A program made the translations under genes and the position numbers. From NCBI GenBank assembly GCA_018697195.1, contig CM031857.1, positions 56,846,491-56,910,490 of the forward strand: DNA of 64,000 nt. Direction: 5' to 3'. Positions 41,801 to 56,900 of this stretch are shown here, in pieces. Origin of the DNA: Certhia americana (Eukaryota > Chordata > Aves > Passeriformes > Certhiidae). The notes below the pieces were generated by a model, which searched no databases, was not told where the DNA came from, and worked only from the letters and a program-made list of their open reading frames with translations. The stretch's first letter is position 1. Each line of letters starts with the position of its first letter.

Positions 41801-44800
41801 TGCCTCAGATGATGAACTTGCAATAAAAAAATGAGATACTAAACCACAGAACACTTACTTTTGTAACTGATAAATATGTGGATTGCAGCTGGGGCAAGAG
41901 TTAAAATCACCACTGCTGTTGCACAACTGTTTAAATTTGTTGCTAACATTCAAGCAAGGTAACCATGATAGGGTCCATTGCAGTGGTCTTCTGGTAGCAA
42001 TGTCTAGTTTGTCTGCTGGTGGCACACCTTCAGTTATTAAAATGCATTATTTACATTCGTTCCAAGCAGGGCTTCTCAACACCTGGAGTGTGTGAAATAA
42101 TTCTGTGTAGGTACTACAAGTTGCATTGCTGATAATGGTACATTTTTTTAGAAAACCAGAGATATATCCTCTAGTCTAAAAATCACAGCCTCAGCCAAAA
42201 TACATGCTTTGCAAATGTCTTTGCTGAAAAAAACACGCAAGCTGTGGCCACAAAAGGTGATTTGGTGCCAGACCCAGTGTTAGAAATGATGCATTATCAA
42301 AAGTGTTTTCATTTTCTTTATTTTCATTGTTCAGTGAGAAGTTTTTGATAATGATAATATAACCCTTTCTATGATATTAGAAGCTGAGAATTCTGACACA
42401 AGGGTTCTGTGTACTAATATTGTTAACTCAAATTTGTCTTTCATGCTCTAATAATGCAATTTTAAAATTAATTATAGAATTGAACTTCTTAAGGTAAAAA
42501 AGCGATAAACTGCTTTATTACCAGGTTCAAAATTTGTTTCATTCTTTTGTAATGAAACAAGTGCTCTAATATGGAGAAAGTGTGATTACAGTGTTTCAGC
42601 TGAAGGGCAATACTGAAGAGAGCACAATATGGCAACCTCATTAGCTGCTTCAGTATAACCTGCAAATCATGTAAAAGAAAATAAGAATGAGCCAGCATGG
42701 TTTAGATTATTTTTTTTTTTTTTTTTTGGCAAAGTTAATTTTAAAAACTTGGGTCCAGTTCCTTTGGACTTTAACTTTGTCTTTATTTGGGCTCTGCAGG
42801 GGATACATTTGTCCCACTACTGTCAGGTTCTGTATCCTGAATTGCAAAATGCCTCCTGGGACTTACAACATCCTCATTTATATTTGAAACTGCAGCTTTT
42901 GCTAGGAAATTAAGCCATTTTATCCTTGGTAGCAAGTGTTTACAGTGTCAGCTAGAGGGATTTTTAACTAAGGGATTATTTTGCCTTCTAATTGCATAAT
43001 TTCTTGTTTGTTATTCATTAGTGCAGATATTTACTTCCCATTTTTCTATTTCAGTTGTCCCATATGTCTGATGGAGTAAAAATTGTCTAATATTTGCTTT
43101 CTGAAGTATTTTTATTCTGTTCAGCTGAAACACCAACACAGATGTTCTTTTCTCTCTAATTAGCATATGTTTATATTTCTATTAAATTAAGTAACTGCAG
43201 TAGTGTGTATATAAATAGCACGGAGCAAGTGTTAATGGCAAACTGGCTTGTCCTCTGAATGTTACCTTAGGCTGCAATAATTTCAAAATTATATAAGATT
43301 ATGTTCTGGATCCAATTCAAGTTCAGCTCAGTCTTTCAGTATGTTCATATGAAAGGTAGTTCAGGTTATTCCTGTTTAAATATTTTACTTCTAGCTGTGT
43401 GGGTGTCCAGAAGATCCAGCTTGATCTTTGGCAGTCAGAGCAAAGGAGGGTGACTTTGTTGCCATTTTTGTAATTTCTTGGTTTTTAAGTGCCTGTAACT
43501 AGAGTTGGTTTGGGTTTTTTTTCCAAAATATGTTAACATTTTCCACATTTCTTGTTCACGTGAAGAAGACAACTACACATATTCTTTATCCCATGATGGT
43601 CAGCTGAATTTGGAACAAACCTGCTCTTTTTGGCCTTACACTAATGCATATTACTTATGGAACAAACTCATCCAAGCTATTGTTTTTTGTAGTTTCATAA
43701 TGGTGCTAAAGAGCCTTCTGAATATCTTAGGTCTCTTCCTTCCTTTCTGTTATATTGTGACTTCTCAGTGGAGTAGCCGAGACCAGGAGGAGTGGTAACT
43801 TGTCATGAAGTAGGAATGTAGAAGGATGGAATCAGAAAGCTTTGACATGAACTTTGCTCCAGCTACTGTTGCCAGCCAAAGATTTTATGTGGTACACCAC
43901 AGCCTCTGTGAAGGCACACAATGTACCCTCTGAAGAAGTTCAGTCTAAAAGTCGGGCAATCTTAACTTGTTTATAATAGCTAAAACCTGGTGGGAATGCC
44001 TTTTGGCTTTTAAATACTGCATGCACCTTTTAAAAAATGTGTGATGTTCTGAAATTTAAGTATACTTGGAAGGAGATATGCAAAGGGTGTGAGGAGATGC
44101 ACAGATAAAAATGAAGAAGGGGTGAGATGCGGTCGTGGCACAGCTCCCATTGACTTCACTAGGTTACTTTCGTAACTGTAATTTTTTTTTTATTACAGTA
44201 ACCACTTTGTTTAATATTAAGTATGTTTTATGTTGATTCAATATGCTGATCTTTTTCATCATCTTTGTACTTGCCACAGCTGGCTGGAGTCCCACTCTGC
44301 CCTGAAACAGGATATGCAGTCTGCTTGGGATCAGTTCAGAAACTGTGTAGAGACACCTGCCCAGCCATCTTTAGCTCCCTTTCTCTTAGAAAAGGAAGCT
44401 GCTTTCAGCATGGGTGTTTTGTGCTTGACACTAGAAATATTCCTGTTTATTCACCCATTTATGATCTGACTACAAGTATCAGGAAATGTATGTGAATAAA
44501 ACTGTCTGCATGCACCACTAGGGGATTCTTAGCATGTTCTGGTTACTTTTAATGTCGCTGATAAAATTTCTGAACTTGCATATTTCCCCCCAGATGGGTG
44601 TGTCCTATAAGTTCCTGCAAGAACCCGTAAGCACAGTTTCATCCCCTTTAACAGCAGTGGAGAACTGTTTCAGGTGACAGTTTTCAGAAACTACTGGTGA
44701 AAGGTGTTAAGTGTTTTGCAGCTTCTTACTACACCTATATAAAGCTGTAGATTCTTCTGAGGAATCAGCTGGAAGAAGATTTGTGAGGAGGCGTGTGGCA

Positions 44801-47800
44801 GAGCACTAACAGAGTTGGCTTTTCTGTGTGGGAGTCAAGTCTGCAATTGAATGTAGGTAGTTCTATTTTTGTCTCCTCTGCAGTATTTTTTCCTCTGCTC
44901 TCAGAGTGAGAACTCTCCTTCTGTGATTTCATTATACATATGTGCATGATTCTCCATTCTTATGAATGTAGTCAGAGGAGAGACTGTGGTCCCTTTTTAA
45001 GAAGCTTAAACAGTTTGCAATTCTGCAGCTGGCAGTTACCATCACTCAGCTAGAACTTACAGCCATAAATGTCATAACTTGCATCTCTGTAGGCTTTTAT
45101 TCTGTTTCAATGCCAAGTGAAACAGATTAGTGGATCTCAAATTGGCTTAATCTAATCTCTTTAATCTTTCTTTGAGTTATATTTATCTTCTTTACACTGG
45201 TGTGGACTACTTGATACATTCATGCAGTCAGACTAAGCATCTCAGCAGAGGGATAGTGTCTTGTCAAACAGCTCTTGGCAGGTCTGTAATTGAGCTTTTC
45301 TTTCTACTGTTTCCTTTTTCTTTGCAATCTGAAGCATTCTCACTGGCATTCTGAACTTCCAAGTCTGCAGCCACCTCCTTGCAGGAGGGATAAGAATTTC
45401 TGCATGTGAGCTGTCATCTTGGTCTGCATCTACATTAGCATTTCAGACCAGATTTAGAATGTACTTTTGAAGGGAATATCCTTACTGCAGTTTGGTACAT
45501 ACTCATCCTTTTGCATGAGAGTGAAGTGGAGGATGTTCCTCAGCAGCCCACCTAATCCGTGCTCTTTGATAATTCTTTCCCTGGGACCAGGTTAGACCTG
45601 GACTGAAATACCAATTCCTAAAATGCTTTTATAGGGCGCACCAGGGTGTTAGCAGTACCTAATTCACTGATCAGCAATTGTTAACAAGGCTGTGCCCAAA
45701 TTCCATGTGACAGTTACAGGATGTTTCCTACAATCACTAAGAATTAACTTTGCCTATTAAGTTCGAGACAACTTCCTAGCATTGACATTGCAAGACCTTT
45801 GTAAAATAAAAAGACTGGAAAAACTTGTGTTAATTAGAGGATGCACAGCATGTGTGACATAACTCCAGGGACGCAATCCTATTTCTGGTTATTTCTAGTA
45901 AGACAGATAAGTATTTTGTGAATATAGACATAAAATAAAATACATGTAATCAACTTGGGTCTGAATTTTCTGAAATAGATTGAAGTAGTATTTACCTATG
46001 AAGGAGTATGGAGAGTATTTTAACTGTTTTGGCAAGTTATCTTTTCTGTCTTTATAACTCTTAAATATGTACATCTGTATTATGTCTTAATATTGTATTT
46101 GTTTACTGCAGGGTGTTGGGAAAAACAAGGTTGTTGACAGATTCCTTCATCTTTTAAACAGACCCAGAGAGTATTTACAGCTGCATAGGTAAGAATGTGT
46201 TAGATTTCCATACTTTTTGGTTGTAGTCAAATTTCTCATGTTATTAAAACTGTTGTTTCTGAAGTTTAATGTGTTCTTACTGTTTGAATAAAGAGCCCCT
46301 ATTATGGTAAGTGGCACACAGACCACAGGAAAATGTCTGGCAGAAGCAATAAACTGACAGATTGAGGAGTGGATACAAGAATGTGATGCAATCACCTTGT
46401 TTGATACACGAGGAAGTAGAATTCAAAGCGTGCTGATGCTAAACTTTGTTCAAGAAATAAGTTATATTTTGCTGTCATTTCTGGAAAGATTTCCCTAAGC
46501 ATGAGGTATTGCATGAAGGAAAAGGTGTTTGAATATATCACTCATCAGATAAGAAACATTTTACATAGTAAAGGCCTTTTGACTTTTTTTCCTTTGATAC
46601 TCCTGCTAAGTGCATGTATTTCTTTCTCACCCATAAAAGTTTGGATTAGAAAATTACATTGTAAGATAGAAAACAGACTTGAAGACAATAGGCCAACTGA
46701 AAACAATTCAAAAGCTGAAATAATAGGAAATTATCTGCCTGCTTTTTATGACATGAACTTGGAACTAATAAATGGAAATAAAGAATAAATATGTCTAGGA
46801 GACTCATTTTCAATTGAACTGAATCCCATTTCAGCTTTATTCCTAATCTTTATCTCTGTCTTCAACTTCCTAGCTTTATCACCCTGTCTCTTTTCAAAAT
46901 CACTGTTTTTTAAATAGTGTTAATAAAAATGTCGATCTTTGGTATTTTGCCTATTAACAACACAATCTCTGTAACACTTTCTCTCTCACATTCTCACGCG
47001 GATTTTTTGTCTTCAAATGTCTTGTACTTGTGTTCCTGATACTTGGATAGCTCTATCTCATTACTTTTCTAATGCTGTTTTCCTTTACTACCTATTCTAG
47101 ACTTCCATCATTTCTATATGAAATACTAGTTATGTGACCTCCTACTTTCAGCTTTGTGTTAACGTTCCTGCTTGGAACAGCCACACTTTGTCTGGATAAA
47201 ATACACTATTATTTTTGCAAGTCCCAGTTATGTCACAAAGTTCTACAGTATTTCTGTCCTTTTGTGTCTTCTCCAGTTAGATGTGATGAAGCAGAACAGT
47301 GTTTTAGTATGAATTCATATAGCTCAGGAGAACGTTGTATTAGCACCAAGTTTGGGGTTTTCATGCAGCTGTAGATTGTATGAATTACAGCATGCTAGTT
47401 GAGACAACACTAGGAAGAAAAATGCTCATTTTTTGTCTTGCCAGTACAGTGTTCTATAGTCTCTGTGAGGTACTGCTTATTATTACAGGGGTTTAGAGAT
47501 AGGTTGAAGTAGAAAATGAAGCAGTAAATGATGAGCAGTCCTATGCAGTTTTACAAAAATAATTCGTGAATATAGAAAAATCAGAAATTTCTATTTCCTG
47601 GGTAGCATTTTGAAATGCTATGTGAAGAACTCAGTCTATATAATATTTTGGTTATACTTTACAGGGTGTTTAAACAAGGATTACAGTATTGTTAGTACAC
47701 TCTTCTGGATTCAAAACAAAGTAAGAGCGAGTTTACAAAAAATTCAAGCAGTTTCTTACTAAGCTTTTACATACTTTGTGGGGGAGATTCAGTCAGTAGC

Positions 47801-50800
47801 TTATGGCATAGATGTACTTGATTAGAAAATATTCTAGAATGTGCACTTCATCTTTGATAGCTCTGTGTGTTTTTCCAGATTTCCCAGCTAGCTACCGTAA
47901 GTACCTTTAAGCATGCCAAAGAAAGTATTTCTAAATATAGTGCTTTTAATGGTGCTCGTATACCTGAATAACAGATCCTGACAAATTCATGGGCGGGGGT
48001 TTTGTTGGTTTGGGGTTTTTTTACTGTCATATGAAAGAGTCTGAGGAGTTCTGGTGTTCTAACTCTACATATGTTCAATGACATTCAAGCAGAGAGTATT
48101 TACCTTATAGGCAGTAAGCTATTACCAGGAGTAATTTTCAAATCTCACATTTTATGTCTTGTTCTTCAAGAGGATGAGATGAAATGAAAGAAAAAGGAAC
48201 GTCTGTATTTACTTGCTCTGCAACAGATTCGCATGGGACAGGTCAGCCTGACCTAAAGGTTTGATTGCTTTTGGAGGTTATAAGTCCTTTCTCTTAACCT
48301 GTCATATAGCATCTCATTGAAAAGTTTGATCTTCTTGAAATTTGTAAGTCTCATAAATCATTGCAGTACCAGAAAGCAGAAAATCTTAATGGAAGGAAGC
48401 TGCAATTATATTCAATAATGACAGAAATTAAGAAAAATGCGTGTTTATGAATTATTCAAAAAGTTGGCTGCTTTCTCCTGCATACTTTCTAATATTAGCA
48501 GCTGATCAGGAGTTGACCAGCTCTCTCATATTGCATTAATTGTGGAGTTATGGAAACAGGTAATTATGGCTCAGCATAGACTCTTCCTAGGACTGCACTT
48601 AAGCATTTTGCTGCTTTTCTGTGTTGAGGAAGAATTTTCATCTTCAACCCTTGTCACTCCTTTCCTACAAGACTAAGTTTCAGCAAAGAAATCCCAAAAT
48701 TGTTTACCTTCCTGGTATGGTTGTCTCTATTTTGTTCACCAGGACACTGGCTACATGTTACAGAATAAACAACAGCTTTACCTTGTCTAATATTAAAGAA
48801 CTTTTACAAGCTCTTTATAGAAATTAAATATGTAATTGTTTTACAGCCAGTAATTAAGAAACTGTCTGTAAGAAAATTTGATGTTCTCCAAGCTGATGTA
48901 ACAGAGTCAGATATTTGTATTGCTCCTAAATTAGTGAACTCTGGAAAGCCTCATTATTTTTTGAACCTTTCTGTTACTACTTTTGCTATCTCTCCTGTGA
49001 GTGATGTGCAAAGAATTTCCCCGTGGTTCTACACAAAAGTCTGAAGTTAAATTTGGTAGACTGAGTTGGTATTACATTAAATCAGGGAGATTACTTTCAT
49101 GGAAACTGATAATCATAGAATCATAGAATCATAGAATGTGCTGAGTTGGAAGGGAACCACTAGGGTCATCAAAGTCCATCTGCTGGCTCTGTGCAGAACA
49201 AGAGTTGCACCTTGAGAGCATTGTCCAAATGCTTCTTGAACTCAGACAAGCTGCGACCACTTCTCTGGGGAAGCTGTTCCAGTGCACAATCTCCCTCTGG
49301 GTGAAGCACCTTTTTCTAATATCCAAACTAAACCTCCGCTGATGCAACTTAAGACCATTCCCTGGGGTCCTGTCACTGGTCACCACAGAGAAGAGTTCAG
49401 TGCCTACTCCTCTGCTTTCCCCTCATGAGGATCTTGCTCGATTATTCTTTATTGTACATTTATGTTTAATTATATCTTACTTTTTTTATTCTCTTATGAT
49501 ATCTTGCTTTGAATTAAAGTCTCTAAAACCAAGAAGATTCCACAGAAAGAAGAAAAAAGGAGTAAAACTATAGAGAGATTCTGGCAAGAGCATATGCCCT
49601 GTTAAGACTTGTAAAATCCTTCTTAGCACTGATGAGAGCAATAGATAAGTATAAAGCTGTAAGCTCCCAGCTCTCCTACATAAAAGTGTCAGAAGAAAGT
49701 ATCAGGGACTTTAAATAGTTGTCTCCTTTGATATGATCATATTAAAAAAAGATTAATTTTACTTCTGTTATCATCAAATTACTAACTAATTTCACACAAA
49801 GAATGGTATTGGTGGAGTAAGATGTTCTTTATCTGTCATTCAAACATTTAAGTTTGCATCTATTTGAAATTAAGTCATACTCTCAAGCATTTTTCATATT
49901 TCAATTTAAATGATTTCTCCTCCTTGCAGTTACTATTTTTGTGATGACTATATATACAGAACTACAGCATTTATCCTTTTGTTTTCAGAGCAAGCTTGAT
50001 TTATTGTTCCAGTTTAGGGATTTTGGAAGGATTTTTTGTTTTTGTTTGGGTTGTTTTGGTTTTGTGGGGATTTTGGGGATTATGAAGAGACTTCTGATAG
50101 AAAGTTTCCTAAAAGCCTAGATTCTGACTAGGAAGATGTAAACTTTAGTGACACAATTTTTATGGTAGTTTATGGTGATATGAATGAGGTGCAAAATGTG
50201 TAGGCATGTGGATTATTATGTATGCATCAAGATTTGGAGTCATATGTTGTTATCTGATCTTAGCTTTCATCAAAATACACTGCAATGCTCAATACAAAAG
50301 CATAAAAAAATTAAAGAAATATATACATGTAGTTTATCCTGATATACTAGTTTAGGCAACTAAAAACAACTGGAAAAATATTAGGGGGAACGCAGTGTCA
50401 CCTCAAGACCTGTGAAAGCTGTCACCTCTGTTATGTTGGTGTTGTATTTGCTTTAAGTCACATAGCCAAAAAGACCTACTGGTAACATGAAATCTCTGAA
50501 ATTATCATCTGTCATCATGAATTGTGCTCTTAATTGCTCTGATAGCAAACAAAAGCCTCTCTCTCTTGATAATGCCTTTACAAAAAATTAATTGCAGAAC
50601 ATCTGTGTTCTAAGAAACATGTTTGTTAGTTTCAGGAAGGTACGAAGTTAGTTTTTCTATGTCAAAACCTGTTCTTTAAAGTTTGGTGTATATTGCGCTC
50701 TTTGATTTTTTGAGATATTCAAAATCTGGATGCTCGACACTGTTCTAAGCACCTTGACTCTACATGGTCCTCTTTAGCAGGGGGGTTGGACTAGATGACC

Positions 50801-50918
50801 TCCAGAGGTGCCTTCCAACCTCAGCAACTCTGATTCTGTGATTTAGCAATTTCTTCAAGTTAGCAGCTGGATGACCCCAGCTAGCTCTTGTTCTAGGTAT
50901 GGTGTAGTAATGTTGTAG

Positions 50919-50959
<41 letters not shown>

Positions 50960-53900
50960 AAATGAGTTTATCTTCATAAAATTATATAGTCCAGCACTGG
51001 TTGTTGCATGGGAGGGAGACTATTTGCACTGTCCTTAGCTGATGCCCAAATATGTTAGTAGGAACAGCAGTTAAAGTTGTGAGAATTAAGAAACAGCTTC
51101 AGACTCAACATTGTTTTCAGAACCCTATGTGTTAATGAGATTAAATTTGATAATTTCTACCTCATTTATTTATTGTTATGATATGCATGTACATAATGTG
51201 TGGTTGTTAAGCAGTAGTTTCTCAGATATGTTTCCAGCTTCATGCTACAGATCAGCTGTAGCAAATGAAAAATCTGGACCCCACAATCTCCTCTGCAGAC
51301 TATCTATCACAGATATTCCTCTATACAATTGAAAAAGATCAGGAATAAAGAGTACTGATCCTTTTCTGTTGTGGTGGGAACTTATTTTCTCTTACCTAGT
51401 GGGAGAACTGGATCCCTCCTCTGAGCTACTACAGATGTGGCCACTGAATTAATGATAAGTAAAGCTAGTCAGCTTCAATGGTAATGTTTTCAGTGTATAG
51501 ATCTGCATAAGAACATCACCATCACTTACAGAAGCTTTTGATGTGTAGGCTGCAGTGTAATCTGCATCAATAATTTATTGATGGCTATGAATGGATTTTC
51601 TGCTGCTCAGAACCTCAGTGAATCTGCAAGATTATCTGAAATAATTAGTTCTGTTCCACTGTTCTCCTTCTATCAATAAAATAATCTTCTACGAAATTAG
51701 TTTATTGTGCAAAAAGATGAATCTTCATAGAGTCATATGACAAAAAGAAATACTATATTTTAGCATATGAGGGTTGTTCTCTATGGAGTCAAAAGTGTTA
51801 GAATAGCTTGTAAATATGTTGTGATGCCTTTTCATGAAAATAGAGAATGTAGGAAGTCTTCTTTTTTAGCTTTTAATAAAATGGGTTTTACCCCTAAATT
51901 AGCCATGTTAAGTCTTAGATCACCATGTGGTATCTTTTTTCTTTCAAGTTGAGATAACTTATTTTTCTAAGCATTTACATACACACTACAGCAATTTATC
52001 TTTGTTGTAAATGTGATGTTCAACACTATCAATGGAATACTAACTGCTATTGAAATTCTACTTTGTATCAGATGATCTTCCTATTCTCCTTCGAGATATT
52101 ACACTACCTTGTTCTATGTGTTACAATATGATTCCTTTCAAAGAATTTGCTTATCACATCTTGATTTGATAGCACATCTTCCTGTCAGAGTTCCTATATT
52201 CTAGTGATTGATGATTGGAAAGTGTGATACAGTGTTCATTTTTAAAACCTTCTGCATTTTGTATTGTGCCTTTTCTAGTTCCCTAATAAATTGCAGTAAT
52301 CTGATCATCTTTTTTTCAAAACTTACCTGAGTTTGCATATGTTATCCTTTTCAAAGCAAACGTAATTTTGCTGTGATCCTTAACAATCAAATTAATGGGG
52401 AGTTTGGAGTAGGAAAATGAGCTTATAGTGGCCCTACAAGCAATACTTACTACAAACTGTGCATTAATCTTTAGAACTTAATTTTCTTTCCCTCTTTTTC
52501 AGCACATGTAATAAGTATAAAATCTAATTATCTGTTTCCCCTGTTGAGATAATTTAAAACTACCCTTTTAGCTTTATTGACTTAAGATTTTTTAAATTCT
52601 AATTTAGAAAGCTGTTTCAGAAGAAACAGCTTCCTTTGCCCGGGACACAGGTAGATACTATAATTATAGTGTACTTGTTCTCAGAATTGCATTTGATTAT
52701 CATCTCTTGAAAGAATATAGGATCACATGAAATAATTTAAATGCTGATATAGCTCTGCAGGTCTGTTTTTAAAAGTGAACAATATAGAAAAGCTATCTTT
52801 GTTGTGGGCTGTTGAAGGAAGTGTTCTATAGCCTCACTAGTTTACTTCAGTTGAACACAGCAAAGGCAGGGAAGGTGTGTGGTATTATTTGTTGGCAGCC
52901 ACAAAACAAAAGTCTAGGTAATTTTTCCTTATGAGTCATAAATGTTTAGATTATTTTCTTTTAGTATTGTACTTCATAGTGTGTGCTTTATTCTTTATGT
53001 AGTTCGTGTTTTGAACAATTATTAAGATGACAAATATTTGTCATGAAGATTTATGTTGTGAAGCACTGAGTGCATTAGTCAATAAGTGTCTTTACCTGTT
53101 TTCTTAAATACATTTTCAGCCAATACAGAGTTGCAATGCAAAGTTTCCAAGATTTCATGCCAGCCGATGGTCCCTGTTTCCAATGTTAGCTTTTCATAAG
53201 ATGGCTGACTAGCTTTGCTATTGTCAGATTCAAGGTGTTAGAAAGCTACTTCATTTGTCTTTTGTTTTGAGAAATTGCATTCAGCTTTAATATACTGCTT
53301 CATGGCTGTTATGGAGAAATAGCTCAGGTTAGAAGATGCTGTTGTTTCATTTTCCTCTAAAGCTGAAGAGTTCCACACTGTACTCACTTAAATATATTCT
53401 TACAAGCAGTGAGCTTGTAAGAAGAAGCTGCAGGGTGTCATGTTTCCCCATTTATCGATTTTACAGTTAGGGTGTGTGAATTTTGCATCTTATTTTGGCA
53501 GATGGATTACATACAAGTAATTGTGTAACTTCAGATTTAAGCATGCAACATGAATTAAACATAATTCCCTGTGACCTTCCTTCTGCCACCTGCAGTCATA
53601 CTGAGTACCTTTATGGTCAAAATAATTTCTTGCATTTTAAACAAACTTATGTCCTGCTGAGTAGCTGTAACAGTCTAGCAGGAAAGAAAAAAGGTGGATT
53701 TAATTATCAGTGCATACAGATAAGTCAAAAAGCCTTTACAGGGTCATTTTTAACACATCAGTGAGACATCTGGTTGGCTTTTCAGATATTTCAGAATTTC
53801 CTAAACATAGCAGTCAGATCATGCAATGCAATGGCTCTGTGATGGGTTGGCTAAAGAAATTAATTTGTAAATGTCAAAATCATGCAGATTGATTCTTTGT

Positions 53901-56900
53901 GTTGGGATTGCCTGTTTTTCATCAGGATAATCCATTAGTGGATTAACTGACGAATTAACAGCTTCAAATGGCCTTTGGACTAATTATTTTTCAAATACTC
54001 TTTAAAATTAGGTCACAGCAGATGGGTATATTCATGTCTGATTGACATGTAATTGAGAAGAAATGCGTATCTATGTACATAGGTATTTAGATATAGATGC
54101 CTTACAGAATTAAAGGATTTCTAGAGCATACATTCTGCATCTCTGATTTTTCCTTTCAAATACCATAAAGTTTCCTGTGGTGAATCAGAAGAAGGCCAAA
54201 GCTGAGCTTGGTTTATGTAACCTGTTACCATGAGCAGGGACCCCTAGAACACAAAGTTGCCTTGCACAAATTATCTCTTACCCTTTTAGCCTCAGTGTAA
54301 GTATACAGAGGCCAGGACTGTATTCTGCACTTGTCAAGATGGAGTAATTCCAGGGAATGTGAGTGTTTGTGATGTTAGCTGGGGCTCTGACACTGTGTCC
54401 TGTATTTGGCCATAAGCCTTCCTGGGGACTCAAATCTTAAATTAAAGCGTCGGGACACCTTTTGTTAAACTAGAGGATAACACAGAGCTCTCTGAGGTTG
54501 ATGGAAATTTCTCCTGACACAGTTCATAGTTCTTTTCATAGAAGGAAGGCATTGCTGTCAGTGAAACAGAAACTGTCACAGTAGTATGTTTGAGTCAGTC
54601 TGCAGACCTCTGAAATAGCTGCCTTTAGGGTAAATATATAATGCAGCAGTAGTAAAAAATAAATAAAATAAATAAAATAAATACAAGCTAATAAAAAACA
54701 TGAGAAGACTCCTCGGAAGTGTCCTACTATGAATTGAGTGGTCCTGTCAGAGGAGTTGCTATATTTCAGTAGTAATTTTTTTTTTTTTAATGGAGCTTAT
54801 GAGAACAGCTTCCTTGATAAAAGTAAAAGTACATTCTTAGGACAAACAGTGAGCTTTTTGTATTTTTCTTTTACAATCAGGCAAAGACAAAATCGATTCA
54901 GTTGAGTAAGATGACAGTATGTCAGACAGTTTTTCTCACTCACTTCTACATTCTTACAGTCTTGCTTCTTTGTGTCAGACCTATTTTCATCTTGGGTGCT
55001 AAATGTGATGAAATTAGGAGGTTCTGGTATTCATGTATTTGTTAGAGCCTGTTAGTTAATATTAAGGTGCTATTTTATTACTAAGTGAAAGTGAATTGGA
55101 GGTTTTAGTTCCTTTCCTGTGGGAATTTTGAGTGCCAGACATATTTTACGTTTAGGAAATGCTGCTTGCTGGGTGGTTCAAAACTATTTCAGACTTAGTG
55201 TGTTTTTATCTTTCTGTATTTCAATGCCTTTACATAATTCATTACAAAGTGAAAATTTAAGAAAAAACTCTAAGGAGACAGTTTATATGTTTAGCAATTA
55301 TTTACAGTGTTTGGGTCATGGTAGGTTTCTGAAAAACAGAAATTAATGATATATATCATGATTCTGAAAGAGAAACAGCATTAATCTGTAATAACCCTTT
55401 ATTCTTATATGCTTGTCTGAATGTAATCGCCTAAGCAAATACAGGAGTTTTGCATATACTTATCAAGCCAACAGAATTAATATTTGACTTGCATTTAACT
55501 TAAATAAATTGCAAATCTCCCAATATATTTCCTTAAATATTAAGGCCGACTATCAACAAAGCAGAAAAAAGATAAAATAAGAAAAAACTAAGAGGATAGA
55601 TTCAGGATGTCAATTTTTATTTTAGTTTGATACCTTCTTTATTTTTTCTGATGATGCTACTTTTGTAATAGTGCTTAAATGAACAGTAAACTCTTGTAGT
55701 GTTTATTTTCAAAAAAAATATGTCAATTCTGTCTTCTCCAAAGAATGAGATCATCCTAAGGATTTGTGTGGGCTGTTGATTTTTATGGAATACTAAGCAC
55801 AATTTATTATTCCATATTAGGGGGCTGTAAGTAATCTCTGCAGAGCCAGAGGATTAACTTGCTCAGCTAAAGTATAATACTGTTCCATGTTACGGTAAAA
55901 CACCATTTGACATTTGTCTTGTGTCATCACCTGTGACCATCCACAGGATCACTAGCGATCTTTGTTTTCTGGTGTGTTCTGTTCACTTGATTATTTTCAT
56001 GCGTTATCTTCTAAATGCAAATTTTTGATCTGTAAAGCATCCTGTTCTTGGCCTATGCTATCCTCCAGTCCTCTCATTTTCTCACCTTTCTATTACTTTT
56101 ATGAGATCACAGACCAAATTTGACAAATTCTTCCTCTTTTTAACCTTGTATTAATTCCTCAGAATATTTTCCCTTGAGTTATTTCTGTCTAATTAGTACC
56201 TGTGACTGTGACCTTCATATACTTGTGCATTTGGTTTACACATTTTAAAATCCTTCTGCATCTGCCACTATATAGGCTTGTACCAGAAACGTTAACTGAT
56301 AGTAGAGGTAGTCTGGTACATACAATCTGAGAATTTAGTCCCTAAATAATATGTGTTCAAGAAACAAAAATCATTGGTTTGTTGTAATTTTTTGATCTGT
56401 TATTAATTTCTCTGCCCAGTGTGTAAGTTGACAGGATGACACACAGGATGACAGTAGAAGATTTGTTTTTGTGTCCAGGGTAGGATTTCTAAGATAACAG
56501 ATTAGTGCTACTGCTTATTGGAGTGATTAAAAAAATTACATGTTGCAAGTGAATACAATGTTAATGTAACTATTTGGGACAGGGTTTCCTACTTGTAACA
56601 GGGTTAAATGAAGTGAAGGTGGTCCCATCTTTGTAACATTTTCCCTTCTGGACTGAAGTTCAGCTCAAGTAGCTAAACATTAGAAGTCTCTCTTTCTGCC
56701 CTCTGCTTTATTCCTATGCGTGGAAACTCGGATAAATCAATTGTGGGCTTAAAGCTAAGCAAGAAATTATTAGTTATTAAGGACAGAAATCCTGCTGACA
56801 GTAAGTTCAAATACAGGAAATGTGTAAGTTATGCTCTCAGTTTAAAACTGTAGCTGGAAGCTGGCCACTTAATAGTGTGCTGCTAATAGTACTGTTTGAT

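Larger units (their letters stand above)
36225..46111 (+). other. VWA8: VWA8 intron 12 (9.9 kb)
   Basis: Contains an antisense CR1 piece (36456-36675), a GC-richer unidentified block (37325-37790), a sense CR1 (40412-40821) and a T-run (about 42709-42728). Other open frames (41510-41812, 43505-43798, 44230-44469) show no domain, no codon pattern and no splice context that I can support. Ends TTTACTGCAG. Confidence 0.82.

Noticed and set aside
41510..44495. A second gene within intron 12 (several 76-100 codon frames)
   Set aside because: The frames do not join through splice sites, share no family and have no promoter or poly(A) arrangement that I can support.
46501..46788. A 95-codon frame as an alternative VWA8 exon
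   Set aside because: No similarity to VWA8, no acceptor/donor pair in the right phase and Lys/Asn/Ile-rich composition typical of AT-rich intron.
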